This document shows positions 1 to 8,497 of a stretch of 64,000 bases of DNA, piece after piece; position 1 is the first letter of the stretch, and each line of letters begins with the position of its first letter. The stretch is from Allorhodopirellula heiligendammensis (GTDB lineage: Bacteria > Planctomycetota > Planctomycetia > Pirellulales > Pirellulaceae), in assembly GCF_007860105.1 (NCBI RefSeq), contig NZ_SJPU01000002.1, forward strand, positions 919,739 through 983,738, read 5' to 3'. A program made the position numbers and the translations under genes. A model generated the notes under the pieces. It worked only from the letters and a program-made list of their open reading frames with translations, was not told where the DNA came from and did not search any database.

Positions 1-2
1 CG

Positions 3-248
3 CGATGGGCCGACGTGCAGGCCAACCTCGCGACACCTCCATTTCCGTTTGCGATCGTGGCTGGCAAATTCGATTCAGGACCGCTCCGCAATCCACTTGT
101 TGATGGCGAGAGCGATTTTGTGGTCAGTTTGGAAGAGGCCCAACTCGAGGGTGCCGAGATCGTGCATCATGTTCCGGTGCTGCATTCGTTTCTGATGAAT
201 GACGAAGAGGTGCAGCAGTGGACGATCGATTATTTAGACGAGCATTAA
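3..248 (+). CDS. C-terminal end of an alpha/beta-hydrolase-like protein (5' truncated by window)
   Basis: The reading frame is already open at the first bases of the window and ends at a TAA at 246-248, so only about 81 C-terminal residues are visible and the true start lies upstream. The visible part has the pattern of the tail of lipase/esterase-like alpha/beta hydrolases: a beta-strand FAIVAGKF, an NPLVDGESDFVVS segment, and a late VLHSFLMND segment whose His is in the position expected for the catalytic histidine, followed by a short amphipathic end. The catalytic Ser and the nucleophile elbow would lie outside the window. The family assignment is by recognised pattern only; the substrate cannot be inferred. 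arfB follows 48 nt downstream on the same strand. Confidence 0.6.
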   Translation, partial: RWADVQANLATPPFPFAIVAGKFDSGPLRNPLVDGESDFVVSLEEAQLEGAEIVHHVPVLHSFLMNDEEVQQWTIDYLDEH

Positions 249-296
249 CGAACCATGACACGCGGGAAGCCTGTCCTACGTTTTTTTGAATAGATT

Positions 297-725
297 ATGT
301 CTGATTTGAGTGTGACGAAACGTTTCAAGATTCCCGATAGTGATCTTCGCTGGTCGGCGAGCCGAAGCAGCGGCCCGGGTGGGCAGAACGTGAACAAGGT
401 GAACTCCAAAGTGACGCTGCGTTGGACACCAGTGGCTCAGCCGGGTTTCGACGATAGTTGGCGGCATCGCTTTATGTCGCGTTTTTCCACTCGGATCAAT
501 CGGGAAGGGGAATTGGTGCTGCACAGCGAGAAGACGCGAGATCAAAACCGCAATCTCGCTGACGCCCGTGCTCGCTTGGTGGGGATGCTGTTGGAGTGTC
601 GTTTACCACCGAAAACCCGCACTCCCACCCGGCCGACTTTGGGTAGTAAAAAGCGACGAATCGAAGGGAAACGCCGTCTATCTGATAAAAAACGACTGCG
701 TGGCCGCCCCCAACGCGACGATTGA
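297..725 (+). CDS. arfB: Alternative ribosome-rescue factor ArfB (YaeJ-type peptidyl-tRNA hydrolase)
   Basis: 142 residues, the usual size for ArfB. The catalytic GGQ loop is present near residues 27-30 in the context SSGPGGQNVNKVNSK, which is the class I release-factor hydrolysis motif. There is no codon-recognition domain, and the C-terminus from about residue 105 is a strongly basic tail (KKRRIEGKRRLSDKKR) like the tail that ArfB inserts into the empty mRNA channel of stalled ribosomes. The family hydrolyses peptidyl-tRNA on non-stop ribosomes and so releases them. The start is the ATG at 297; no clear Shine-Dalgarno sequence precedes it. The basic tail separates it from full-length RF1/RF2. 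A UVR-motif gene follows 76 nt downstream. Confidence 0.9.
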   Translation: MSDLSVTKRFKIPDSDLRWSASRSSGPGGQNVNKVNSKVTLRWTPVAQPGFDDSWRHRFMSRFSTRINREGELVLHSEKTRDQNRNLADARARLVGMLLECRLPPKTRTPTRPTLGSKKRRIEGKRRLSDKKRLRGRPQRDD

Positions 726-801
726 AGGTTCACTTGTGGCGATTGACTGATATACTGGATGGAACCTGACGCATCCTTTCGCTCTGAACCCTTTGAACTA
801 C

Positions 802-1536
802 ATGAAACGCTCGCGGCACTTGGACGACCTGCTCAAACAATGGGCATTCGACCCGGCGACATTGAACGTGCGCATGGTGAAAGGTAAGGATGAGCGAGAC
901 GTGCTGCAAATGCGGGTGGAATTGGGTGTCCTCCAACTCGAGACGACCGGTCGGCCTGACGGTGAGATGGTCAGTGGCTCGGACACCTATCTCGAACATT
1001 TGAATTTGTGCCGACTCAACGAGCCCGACTATGAATTGAGCGAGCACGACTGCAATGAGATTGATCGCGAGTTCATGCAGTTTTATCACCGTCGGATCTG
1101 CTGGTTGCGGTTGCAGTTCTACCATCGAGCGGTGATGGACGCCGATCACACGCTGCGGCTGATGGATGTGTGCGAAGACCTATCGGACGATCCGGATTGG
1201 TCGGCTTCGCACGAGCAATACCGACCCTTCGTGCTGTTTCATCGCACCCAGGCCGAAGCCCTGGGCGAACTTGAAGAGAACACACCCGAGGAGGCGATTC
1301 AGGCAATCAATCGCGGACTCGAAACGCTGCGTGAGTTTTTTGTCAAACACGATGCGGAAGAGCACTTTGACGAAGACGAATTGATTGTCCGTTTGATCGA
1401 TCTGCGGGAATCATTGCGGACAGAATACTCCGTCGGACAGACCTTGCGAGAACGGCTCGATCAAGCCGTTGAGCACGAACACTACGAGTTGGCTGCGAAG
1501 CTGCGTGATGAATTGACGCGACGCGAAACGCACTGA
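802..1536 (+). CDS. UvrB/UvrC (UVR) motif-containing protein
   Basis: About 244 residues, soluble and acidic, with no signal peptide. The only recognisable module is a C-terminal UVR motif (roughly the last 25 residues: LDQAVEHEHYELAAKLRDEL), the helical hairpin used for protein contact in UvrB, UvrC and McsA-type proteins. The rest is helical and unassigned; an aromatic-rich stretch lies near residues 95-115. The longest frame begins at a TTG (793), but the ATG three codons later at 802 is the more natural start. The next gene, a RegB-like kinase, begins 2 nt after this stop, so the two are probably cotranscribed. A role in nucleotide excision repair is not established by the motif alone; a partner or adaptor role is equally possible. 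Confidence 0.75.
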   Translation: MKRSRHLDDLLKQWAFDPATLNVRMVKGKDERDVLQMRVELGVLQLETTGRPDGEMVSGSDTYLEHLNLCRLNEPDYELSEHDCNEIDREFMQFYHRRICWLRLQFYHRAVMDADHTLRLMDVCEDLSDDPDWSASHEQYRPFVLFHRTQAEALGELEENTPEEAIQAINRGLETLREFFVKHDAEEHFDEDELIVRLIDLRESLRTEYSVGQTLRERLDQAVEHEHYELAAKLRDELTRRETH

Positions 1537-1538
1537 GG

Positions 1539-2930
1539 ATGAGGTTCATCTCATCGGCCCCGTTAGGATCGGCTTCCTGGTTGTTGCGGCTCCGCTCGTT
1601 CGCGAGCCTCGGTCAGCTCATTACCATTCTGCTGGCAGGTCCACTGACGGCGACGCCGTTGCCGATCGTGCCTCTGCTACTGTTCGTTGCCCTCACCGCA
1701 TGCACCAATTTTGCGTACGGCTGGTGGTTGATGCGCTGGGAGCAACCGTCGTCGTCCGATGAAACCAGTGTGATACCACTTCGCGTGGCGTTCGCGTTGA
1801 TGGCACTCGACCTGGTGACGCTGACAGCGATGCTCTTCCTCAGTGGCGGCGCCGACAATCCATTCTGTTTTTTTTACTTTGTCAATCTCGCGGTCGGTGG
1901 CGTGATGCTGGAGAGGTCTGCCGCATGGACGCTGACGAACTTGGCGGTCATGGGCTACGTTTTCCTCCTGGTGCATTCGTGGCCTGTGAAAGGCCTGAGT
2001 GTACGTACGATCGATCCCCCGCTGATCTTGTTTGGTGACCTGGGAATGCGAGACCTCGCATCGCTCATCGCTTTCATTGCATGTGCTACAGTGATCACGT
2101 TTTTCGTCACCCGAACATCTCGCCAGCTTCGCAATCGCGACGAGGACCTGCGACGCAGTCAGGCCGAGCGTGCCGACGCGATGCGATTGGAAGGCCTGAC
2201 GACATTGGCTGCCGGTGCGGCCCATGAGCTGGCGACGCCCCTTTCGGCGATCGACGTTGCCTGCCGGGAACTAACACGGCATCTGGAGACCGTCGACAAA
2301 CCCTCATCGATTGATGACGACTTGCGACTCATCGACGGACAGCTGTTAATGTGCCGGCAAATCCTTTCGCGGATGCGCACCGCGGCTGGCGACGCGGTCG
2401 CCGACCAGTGGAACCGTACTACGTTGGGCGACTTGATCGACACCACACTCGAAGGGATACGTGATCCACACCGTGTCGAGATCCTCGAACCGATTGACCC
2501 CTGGACGCCTGAACCCGATTTGACGGGTGTGGCCGATGCCGACGCGACCACCGGAGACAGCGACACGCCGGCATGGGAGCGGCAACCTCTATGGTTACCT
2601 GAGGAAGCGGTTGCTCAGGCCATTCGAAATCTGCTACACAACGCGCTCGACGCGAGCGAGGGCGATCAATCCGTAACCATGCAGGCAGCCCGGGTAGGGA
2701 AAGAGCTCTCGTTGATCGTGGTTGACCGCGGCCAAGGCATGTCAACGGACGTCCTTGATCGCGCTGGCGATCCGTTCTTCACCACGAAAGAACCGGGGCG
2801 AGGCATTGGCTTGGGGCTATTTCTGACCCGCAACGTGATCACAAGAATGGATGGTCGCCTGCAATTCCAAAGCGTTCCAGGCAAGGGGACCACGGCAACA
2901 GTCGTCTTACCGTTGGTACCGCGACCGTAA
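1539..2930 (+). CDS. regB: RegB/PrrB-type redox sensor histidine kinase
   Basis: 463 residues. The N-terminal half (about residues 10-200) holds several hydrophobic segments and, at 103-109, the heptapeptide GGADNPF, matching the GGxxNPF quinone-binding motif of RegB. The phosphoacceptor block AAGAAHELATPLSAI places the histidine at residue 229, a RegB-type H-box. A cysteine at residue 272 (context LMCRQIL) sits in the same region as the redox-active cysteine of Rhodobacter RegB. The ATP-binding domain follows, with an N-box (NLLHNALDAS), a G1 box (DRGQGMS) and GRGIGLGL. A RegA-type regulator is encoded 145 nt downstream, which makes the pair self-contained. In proteobacteria RegB autophosphorylation is tuned by the ubiquinone pool and by cysteine oxidation; the same chemistry is inferred here. 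Confidence 0.88.
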   Translation: MRFISSAPLGSASWLLRLRSFASLGQLITILLAGPLTATPLPIVPLLLFVALTACTNFAYGWWLMRWEQPSSSDETSVIPLRVAFALMALDLVTLTAMLFLSGGADNPFCFFYFVNLAVGGVMLERSAAWTLTNLAVMGYVFLLVHSWPVKGLSVRTIDPPLILFGDLGMRDLASLIAFIACATVITFFVTRTSRQLRNRDEDLRRSQAERADAMRLEGLTTLAAGAAHELATPLSAIDVACRELTRHLETVDKPSSIDDDLRLIDGQLLMCRQILSRMRTAAGDAVADQWNRTTLGDLIDTTLEGIRDPHRVEILEPIDPWTPEPDLTGVADADATTGDSDTPAWERQPLWLPEEAVAQAIRNLLHNALDASEGDQSVTMQAARVGKELSLIVVDRGQGMSTDVLDRAGDPFFTTKEPGRGIGLGLFLTRNVITRMDGRLQFQSVPGKGTTATVVLPLVPRP

Positions 2931-3075
2931 ATCAGGGGTAGATGAGGTAGCAGTCGACCCTGGGGGATGTTGAAAAATCTGCCGGGGCCGACGACACTGG
3001 ACGGCAGCTCATGAGGGTCACTCATCGGCGGTTTTTGCGCGTCATTTTTTCTTCACCTCACCTACGGCACGGCTT

Positions 3076-3732
3076 GTGAGTTTACCTCCTGATTATCCCG
3101 ATCCGTCGGAAGCTTGTACCGCCGACACGGTCGGAGCGAAGTCAATTCTTTTAGTCGACGACACGGAAGTACTCCGCGAGCGACTCGCGATGGCGATGCG
3201 GAGCCGCGGTCTCGAGGCCCTCACGGCAGGAAATTACGAGGAAGCGGTCAGCATCTTTCAGCGTAATCCCTGCGATCTCGCGGTGCTGGATTTGCGGATG
3301 CCCGGTCGCAGCGGCCTCGATCTGCTGCGCAGGCTGCTGCAAATCAAACCGGATTGCCGGATCATCATGCTCTCAGGTTTCGGCAGCATCCCGGCCTCAA
3401 TCGATGCCGTCCGCGCCGGCGCGGTCAACTTTTTGAGCAAACCCGCCGACGCAGACGACATTCTATCTGCCTTCGTCCGCGGCGATGAACCTATCGTCCC
3501 AGAAGGCGGCTTGGCATTCCCCGCGCCTTCCCTGGCCCGCAACGAGTGGGAGCATATTCACCGTGTCCTCGCCGACTGCAATAACAACATCTCCGAAGCC
3601 GCGAGGCGATTGGGAATTCATCGCCGATCACTCCAGCGTAAACTTCGCAAGCGTGCACCAATCGATCCCAAAACTCCAGGAGCAGAAGATTTTTTTGATG
3701 GCGAGGCAGAGTTTGAAGGCGATGAGGAGTGA
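3076..3732 (+). CDS. regA: RegA/ActR/PrrA-type response regulator
   Basis: 218 residues: an N-terminal receiver domain with acidic pair DD near residue 29, phosphoacceptor Asp at 72 (LDLRMPG) and conserved Lys at 122 (SKPAD), then a Fis-type helix-turn-helix at about 150-190 (NISEAARRLGIHRRSLQRKL). Single-receiver-plus-Fis-HTH architecture without an AAA+ domain is diagnostic of the ActR/RegA family, whose recognition helix (GIHRRSLQRKLRK) is very conserved. A short acidic tail of about 20 residues follows the HTH. The start is a GTG at 3076. The upstream RegB-like kinase is the cognate partner by context. In other phyla RegA controls respiration, carbon fixation and redox genes; the regulon here is unknown. 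Confidence 0.9.
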   Translation: MSLPPDYPDPSEACTADTVGAKSILLVDDTEVLRERLAMAMRSRGLEALTAGNYEEAVSIFQRNPCDLAVLDLRMPGRSGLDLLRRLLQIKPDCRIIMLSGFGSIPASIDAVRAGAVNFLSKPADADDILSAFVRGDEPIVPEGGLAFPAPSLARNEWEHIHRVLADCNNNISEAARRLGIHRRSLQRKLRKRAPIDPKTPGAEDFFDGEAEFEGDEE

Positions 3733-5243
3733 ACGATCAAGCAGAGTCCAGCCGGACTCGCCGCGAGCCTGATATTGTTACTCACTCTCTCTACCCTTCA
3801 CCCTCCTTCCACGCCATCAAAATTGTCTTTTGGTGGTCAATTGCTCTGTGGGCCATGTGCGCGGTGTCGGGGCGATGGCAGCCGCATCTTGTTTCAGATT
3901 CTGCGAGTTACCTGGACTATCCATTCGCGTCACTGGAATCGATGGCGCGTTATTCGCGGTTGCCCGCCTATCCGGCGCTCCTGCGTGCCTGCCTAGCAAT
4001 CGCGCCGAGCGAATCGGTGGGACTGCAATTAGTGGTGCTTGTTCAAATCCTGTTGCAAGCGATTGCGGTTTCTTTCTTCATGATCGAAATGCGGCGATGG
4101 GGACTCTCGCGTAGTGCTGCTATCGCGGCGGCGGCAGCGGTCGCGGTGGGCTGTTCGTTTTGGGATCATGTATCCACCATCGCAACCGATTGCGCGGCCA
4201 TGTCATGGGGTGTGATCACGGCAGCGTGCATACTTCGAGGCTGGCGAATTGGGTTTTCAACGCCGCTCGCTGCGGGCGTCGCTGCGAGCAGTTTATTGTC
4301 GATCAGCTTGCGGCCTGCCTACCTATTTCTACTGCCGTGGGTGATCACGATGGTGCTGTTTCGCGCGGGGGATGGCGTGCTGCCGCCCTGGACACGTCGC
4401 TGGAGGGATGTGGCTGTCATCGGCTCGCTGCCACTGGTTGTGCTGCTCGGTTGGTGTCAGTTTCGATACACCGTTGCCAACGATTTTTCACTGTTGCCGT
4501 TCGGCCATCAGAATATGGCGGCCGTGACGACCCAACTGCTCGACAACGATGAACTGGAGCAGATGTCGGGACCTGGAGGTGCATTGGCTTCCGAAATCGC
4601 GAGGCGTCGAGTTGCCGTTTCAACCGGCCGCAGCGGCCGAGCGAGTCAGCCCGGAACGGGGGCGATCGACGGACTCGATCTGCGAGTGACCAGTGATCCT
4701 TCTCTGCGAGCGGACTCCTACATGACCTTGGAAAACCGTTGGGATGCGATGACATATCTTGTGGCCATCCCCGCAGCGATCGCAGTTGCCGGCGATGACC
4801 CGATCGATCAACATCGCTTGTTGGCTGAGCTTGACCGTCAGATTGTGCTGGCCTACCCGTTGCGGTATGCGAGATGGTGGATGCTAGCGATGCGTCGTGG
4901 TATCTGGGGTTCGGTGGCCAACATCGTCATGCATCCTATTTTTCTCATGGTGATCGTGTTGGCTGCGGGCGTTGCGATGCTGGTTTGCATTTGGCCGCAA
5001 GTCATCTCGTCGCGGGCAGAAATGGATTCCGAACCTGCCAGGTGCTCCGCACGAGCACGCCGTGCCTTGGTATTGCTCGCGATCAGCTACGCTGCGACAG
5101 GGCTCGCCTTTGTGGCTCTCACCAGCCCGACGATTGGTCGGTTTTCCGATGCCGCGTTTGTATTCCTGCCGAGTCTCGCAGCGCTCGCCATGGTATCAAA
5201 GTGTGGGCGATTGCGACTGTCGCTCGGCCAATCCAGCCGGTAG
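3729..5243 (+). CDS. Multipass membrane protein, GT-C glycosyltransferase-like
   Basis: 504 residues with about ten hydrophobic segments spread along the chain. The start is a GTG that overlaps the stop of the response-regulator gene by 4 nt (GTGA), so it is translationally coupled to regA. The N-terminal layout (first membrane segment near residue 35, then an acidic/aromatic loop DSASYLDYPF) resembles the first extracytoplasmic loop of GT-C superfamily lipid-linked sugar transferases, where an Asp acts in catalysis. A soluble loop lies at about residues 255-350, and the C-terminus returns to three membrane segments. No diagnostic motif for one family was found, so the product is best treated as an unassigned polytopic membrane protein. 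Its coupling to a redox regulator is notable. Confidence 0.65.
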   Translation: MNDQAESSRTRREPDIVTHSLYPSPSFHAIKIVFWWSIALWAMCAVSGRWQPHLVSDSASYLDYPFASLESMARYSRLPAYPALLRACLAIAPSESVGLQLVVLVQILLQAIAVSFFMIEMRRWGLSRSAAIAAAAAVAVGCSFWDHVSTIATDCAAMSWGVITAACILRGWRIGFSTPLAAGVAASSLLSISLRPAYLFLLPWVITMVLFRAGDGVLPPWTRRWRDVAVIGSLPLVVLLGWCQFRYTVANDFSLLPFGHQNMAAVTTQLLDNDELEQMSGPGGALASEIARRRVAVSTGRSGRASQPGTGAIDGLDLRVTSDPSLRADSYMTLENRWDAMTYLVAIPAAIAVAGDDPIDQHRLLAELDRQIVLAYPLRYARWWMLAMRRGIWGSVANIVMHPIFLMVIVLAAGVAMLVCIWPQVISSRAEMDSEPARCSARARRALVLLAISYAATGLAFVALTSPTIGRFSDAAFVFLPSLAALAMVSKCGRLRLSLGQSSR

Positions 5244-5452
5244 CGGCCAGCCCTCATGTTTGGATCACGAGAACCATGTGTGTGGTGCGTCACGCACAAG
5301 TTCGTCATTGCGACCGAATTGCGGACGGATCAGAGCCGAGATGCCACGGCAATCAATGGCCAGTGTTGCCAAGAGGTGGTGTCGTGTCTACTGATTAACG
5401 AGCTTCGACTCTACTCCGCATTCACTAATCTGATCTACCAAGGCACTTCACA

Positions 5453-7012
5453 ATGGAAACGCTTGACCTCGCCAAATTCGAATGGAAAACAGTCGTTCGG
5501 CAGTTGACGAGAGATGACTTTGACGCCCTGACGGCTTTGGCAGAGAAGTGTTTTCCAGGGATGCCCACGTTTGGTCGTGAAGAGCTCGAGAGCCAGCTTG
5601 AGATTTTCCCAGAAGGCCAGATCGTCGTTGAGATTGACGGCAAGATTGCCGCCTCCTCATCGAGTCTGATATTGGAATATGATGCCGGCTTGGAATGGCA
5701 CAACTGGAAAGCGATCTCTGACTCCGGCTTCATTCGCAATCACAAACCCAAGGGGGACACGCTCTATGGGATTGAGATCATGGTCGATCCCGAGTTTCGC
5801 GGCATGAAGCTGTCGCGGCGTCTCTACGATGCCCGCAAAGATCTCTGTCGCCGTATGAATCTCGCTCAGATCATCATTGGCGGCCGGATCCCAGGCTACC
5901 ATCGCCGGGCCGATGAGATGTCCGCGCGCGAATATATCGACAGTGTTCTGGAAAAGAATAACTACGATCCTGTGCTCACCGCCCAACTGTCCAACGGGTT
6001 TATTGTCCGCGGCCTGATTCCGAACTACCTACCCTCGGACACGGAATCGTGCGGCTACGCTACGTACGCCATTTGGACGAACCTGGAACATATTCCGGGC
6101 GCCAAACGCCGCTTTCATCATGTGATCGAACCGATTCGCGTGTGCGTCGTGCAGTACCAGTTGAGGACCATCAAGAACTTTGACGAATTTGCTCAGCAGT
6201 GCGAGTTCTTTTTGGATACGGCATCAGACTACAAATGCGACTTCGTGCTGTTTCCTGAGTTGTTCACAACGCAGCTGCTTTCATGCGTTGACGCGACCCG
6301 TCCCGGCCAAGCCGCCCGGCAGCTCGCGGCGTTCACGCCGCAGTACCTCGATCTATTTACGGAGATGGCTGTGAAGTACGATCTTAACGTGATTGGCGGG
6401 TCTCAGTTCGTAATCGAGAATGACACGCTCTACAACGTGGCTTATCTATTCCGCCGCGATGGCTCGATTGGCAAACAATACAAAATCCATATCACGCCAA
6501 GTGAGCGAAAATGGTGGGGAGTGAATCCGGGCAAGTCGGTTGAGGTATTTGATACTGATTGTGGGCGAATCGCGATCCAAATCTGCTATGACATCGAGTT
6601 TCCCGAGCTCACACGCATCGCGACCCAAAAAGGAGCCTCGATTGTCTTTGTTCCGTTCAATACCGATACCCAACACGGCTATCTGCGCGTGAGATATTGC
6701 TCGCAAGCACGGTGTATTGAAAACCATTTATACGTCGCGATTTCAGGTTGCACGGGCAACCTCCCGTTCGTCGAAAACTCAGACATCCACTACGCACAGT
6801 CCGGGATCTTCACGCCTGCTGACGCTGAGTTTGCTCGGGAGGCTGTCGCGGCGGAATGCAACCCGAACGTGGAAACGTTGATCATTCACGACCTCGACTT
6901 TGAGCAACTCCGCCGACACCGCGAACAAGGATCCGTCCAAAATTGGAACGACCGCAAACGGGATCTCTACAAGATCGTTTACGAAGAAGACGGCAAGAGC
7001 TACGAAGTATAG
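5453..7012 (+). CDS. GNAT acetyltransferase - carbon-nitrogen hydrolase fusion
   Basis: 519 residues, two enzymes in one chain. Residues about 15-215 form a GNAT fold; the acetyl-CoA loop region is around [17 protein letters not shown]. Residues about 225-510 form a nitrilase-superfamily domain with the complete Glu-Lys-Cys triad: E269 (LFPELFT), K344 (KIHITPS) and C378 ([10 protein letters not shown]). The same architecture occurs in Bacillus YhcX-type proteins and is widespread, so the fusion is a known family, not a local accident. Nitrilase-superfamily members hydrolyse amides or nitriles; the substrate is unknown, but the fusion implies acetylation and amide hydrolysis acting on related metabolites. 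The start is the ATG at 5453; the gene stands alone between same-strand and convergent neighbours. Confidence 0.9.
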   Translation: METLDLAKFEWKTVVRQLTRDDFDALTALAEKCFPGMPTFGREELESQLEIFPEGQIVVEIDGKIAASSSSLILEYDAGLEWHNWKAISDSGFIRNHKPKGDTLYGIEIMVDPEFRGMKLSRRLYDARKDLCRRMNLAQIIIGGRIPGYHRRADEMSAREYIDSVLEKNNYDPVLTAQLSNGFIVRGLIPNYLPSDTESCGYATYAIWTNLEHIPGAKRRFHHVIEPIRVCVVQYQLRTIKNFDEFAQQCEFFLDTASDYKCDFVLFPELFTTQLLSCVDATRPGQAARQLAAFTPQYLDLFTEMAVKYDLNVIGGSQFVIENDTLYNVAYLFRRDGSIGKQYKIHITPSERKWWGVNPGKSVEVFDTDCGRIAIQICYDIEFPELTRIATQKGASIVFVPFNTDTQHGYLRVRYCSQARCIENHLYVAISGCTGNLPFVENSDIHYAQSGIFTPADAEFAREAVAAECNPNVETLIIHDLDFEQLRRHREQGSVQNWNDRKRDLYKIVYEEDGKSYEV

Positions 7013-7165
7013 ACCGCTTTCCAAGCATAGACCGCTGGGCAGTGGTGGAGGACGACACACAGAGTCGTCACACAGAGTCGTTCCCGACCCAGCGGGCTGC
7101 CCGATCCTCGCCAAGTCCACGACGTTACCCGCAGGGTCAGATAGTGCCGTGCGGGGCAACGACAT

Positions 7166-8134
7166 TCAGTGAGCTGGCTTGGTCGCTCCATCACCTTCAT
7201 CGCAGACATGCGGGATCGGCTGGTCATGGAGGGTAGCCAGCGCGTTGGCAGCGGCCCGTTGTTCGGCGTCTTTCTTGTTGTTGCCCCAAGCGGGCGGGAA
7301 AGCCTGCGGGCCGATCACCGCGCCGATCAAGAATGCTTTGCGGTGATCGGGGCCCATCTCACGGATCAGCTTGTATACCGGCGTCGCAGCGAGTTCTCGC
7401 TGTGCGTGCTGCTGGAGGACTGATTTGTGGTTTCCCGATCCCTGCGTTTCCACCGACAGGCGAACCTCTTCGGCGAGCCATTCTTTGAGTCGGTCGCGGA
7501 CCACGTCGGCTCCACCATCGAGGTACAACGCAGCGATGATCGACTCAAAGACATCGCTGACGAGCGAACGTGGATAACTGCGATTACGGGTCACTCCGCG
7601 GCCAACGATCAAACATTCGTCCAAACCCAGTTTTGTCGCCGTTCGACCGCACGTGCGCCGACTCACCACCGCTGACTTGATCTTCGTCAAATCGCCTTCG
7701 CTGTATTCGGGGTACGTCTCAAAGAGCCACTGACAGACCGTCATCCCTAACACCGCGTCCCCCAAAAACTCGAGTCGCTCGTTGCTGGACAACCGATTGG
7801 ATGCTCCAGATGCGTGAGTCAATGCGGACTTCAGTAGGCTCAGGTCTTGAAATTGGTATCGCAGGATTTCCTGACAGCGCTGCAGTTTCGCATTCGAGTC
7901 AGAGTAGGGCTCGCCCACTGCGGCGGCGTCGACGAGATGAATCGAACCCGGATGAGCGACCCGTTGGTCGGCGACGAACTGCCCCGGTCCCGCTCGCTCT
8001 TCGTCAGTTTGTTGTTCGACGTCAGCGGGCAGCGCGACGCTAGGTGGCGCGACCTCGGGTTGCGGAATTGGCTCAGGAATTTTGGAATCGCGCAAATCGT
8101 CGGCGGATTCCGACTCAAAAGGTGAGGCGGACAA
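7166..8134 (-). CDS. rnc: Ribonuclease III, start uncertain
   Basis: The RNase III catalytic signature NERLEFLGDAVLGM is present, followed by a second acidic cluster (SDVFESIIAALYLDGG) and a C-terminal dsRNA-binding domain (about 70 residues, ending NNKKDAEQRAAANALATL). Together these define the dimeric bacterial enzyme that cleaves dsRNA in rRNA and mRNA processing. The frame stays open up to an ATG at 8368 (400 residues), but the extra N-terminus is low-complexity and a perfect 13-bp hairpin lies inside it at 8195-8226. The TTG at 8134 is therefore offered as a start; TTG at 8095 and ATG at 8284 or 8368 are alternatives. The catalytic core begins near codon 170 of the longest frame, so all choices include it. 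A Pro/Glu-rich segment precedes the core. Confidence 0.88.
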   Translation of the reverse strand: MSASPFESESADDLRDSKIPEPIPQPEVAPPSVALPADVEQQTDEERAGPGQFVADQRVAHPGSIHLVDAAAVGEPYSDSNAKLQRCQEILRYQFQDLSLLKSALTHASGASNRLSSNERLEFLGDAVLGMTVCQWLFETYPEYSEGDLTKIKSAVVSRRTCGRTATKLGLDECLIVGRGVTRNRSYPRSLVSDVFESIIAALYLDGGADVVRDRLKEWLAEEVRLSVETQGSGNHKSVLQQHAQRELAATPVYKLIREMGPDHRKAFLIGAVIGPQAFPPAWGNNKKDAEQRAAANALATLHDQPIPHVCDEGDGATKPAH

Positions 8135-8194
8135 AGCAAAACCATCAATAGAAGAGAAGAGGCGAAGAGATTTCTTCGTGACTTCAGTCCCGCG

Positions 8195-8226
8195 CCGGTG
8201 GCCGAAAGGATCATTTCGGCCACCGG
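8195..8226 (-). promoter_or_regulatory. Perfect 13-bp hairpin in the 5' region of rnc
   Basis: CCGGTGGCCGAAA at 8195-8207 and its exact reverse complement at 8214-8226 are separated by a 6-nt loop. No T-run follows on either strand, so it is not a classical terminator. It lies upstream of the RNase III core in the rnc transcript. In E. coli RNase III cuts a stem in its own 5' leader and so limits its own mRNA; a similar autoregulatory substrate is inferred here. If the ATG at 8368 is the real start the hairpin would be coding. Confidence 0.55.
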
Positions 8227-8497
8227 TGAGTGACTGCGTTCGAGTTGCCAAGATAGACAAATGAGGCAGTATCCGCCATAGCATCCGACCAAGAATGAGC
8301 CCCCTGCCGCTGCGTTCCGCAGAGCCATGATCAACGCTCGTTTCGGACGCCCGCTGAAGACGAAACATGGCGGAGGATCACGGCGATCGAACTCAAACTA
8401 TTTAGGTACCTGGCCGACTCCAATCTTCATCCGATTGCCGTGTCTGGATATACTCTGATGGAATCTACGCTCCTCCCTGAACTCGAATTCACCATCC

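Noticed and set aside
1677-2225. 182-codon minus-strand frame inside the sensor kinase
   Set aside because: Antisense shadow of RegB-like coding sequence; His/Gln-rich and motif-free.
7048-7080. Two copies of CACACAGAGTCGT between convergent genes
   Set aside because: A single duplication of 13 bp with no further structure; too slight to call an element.
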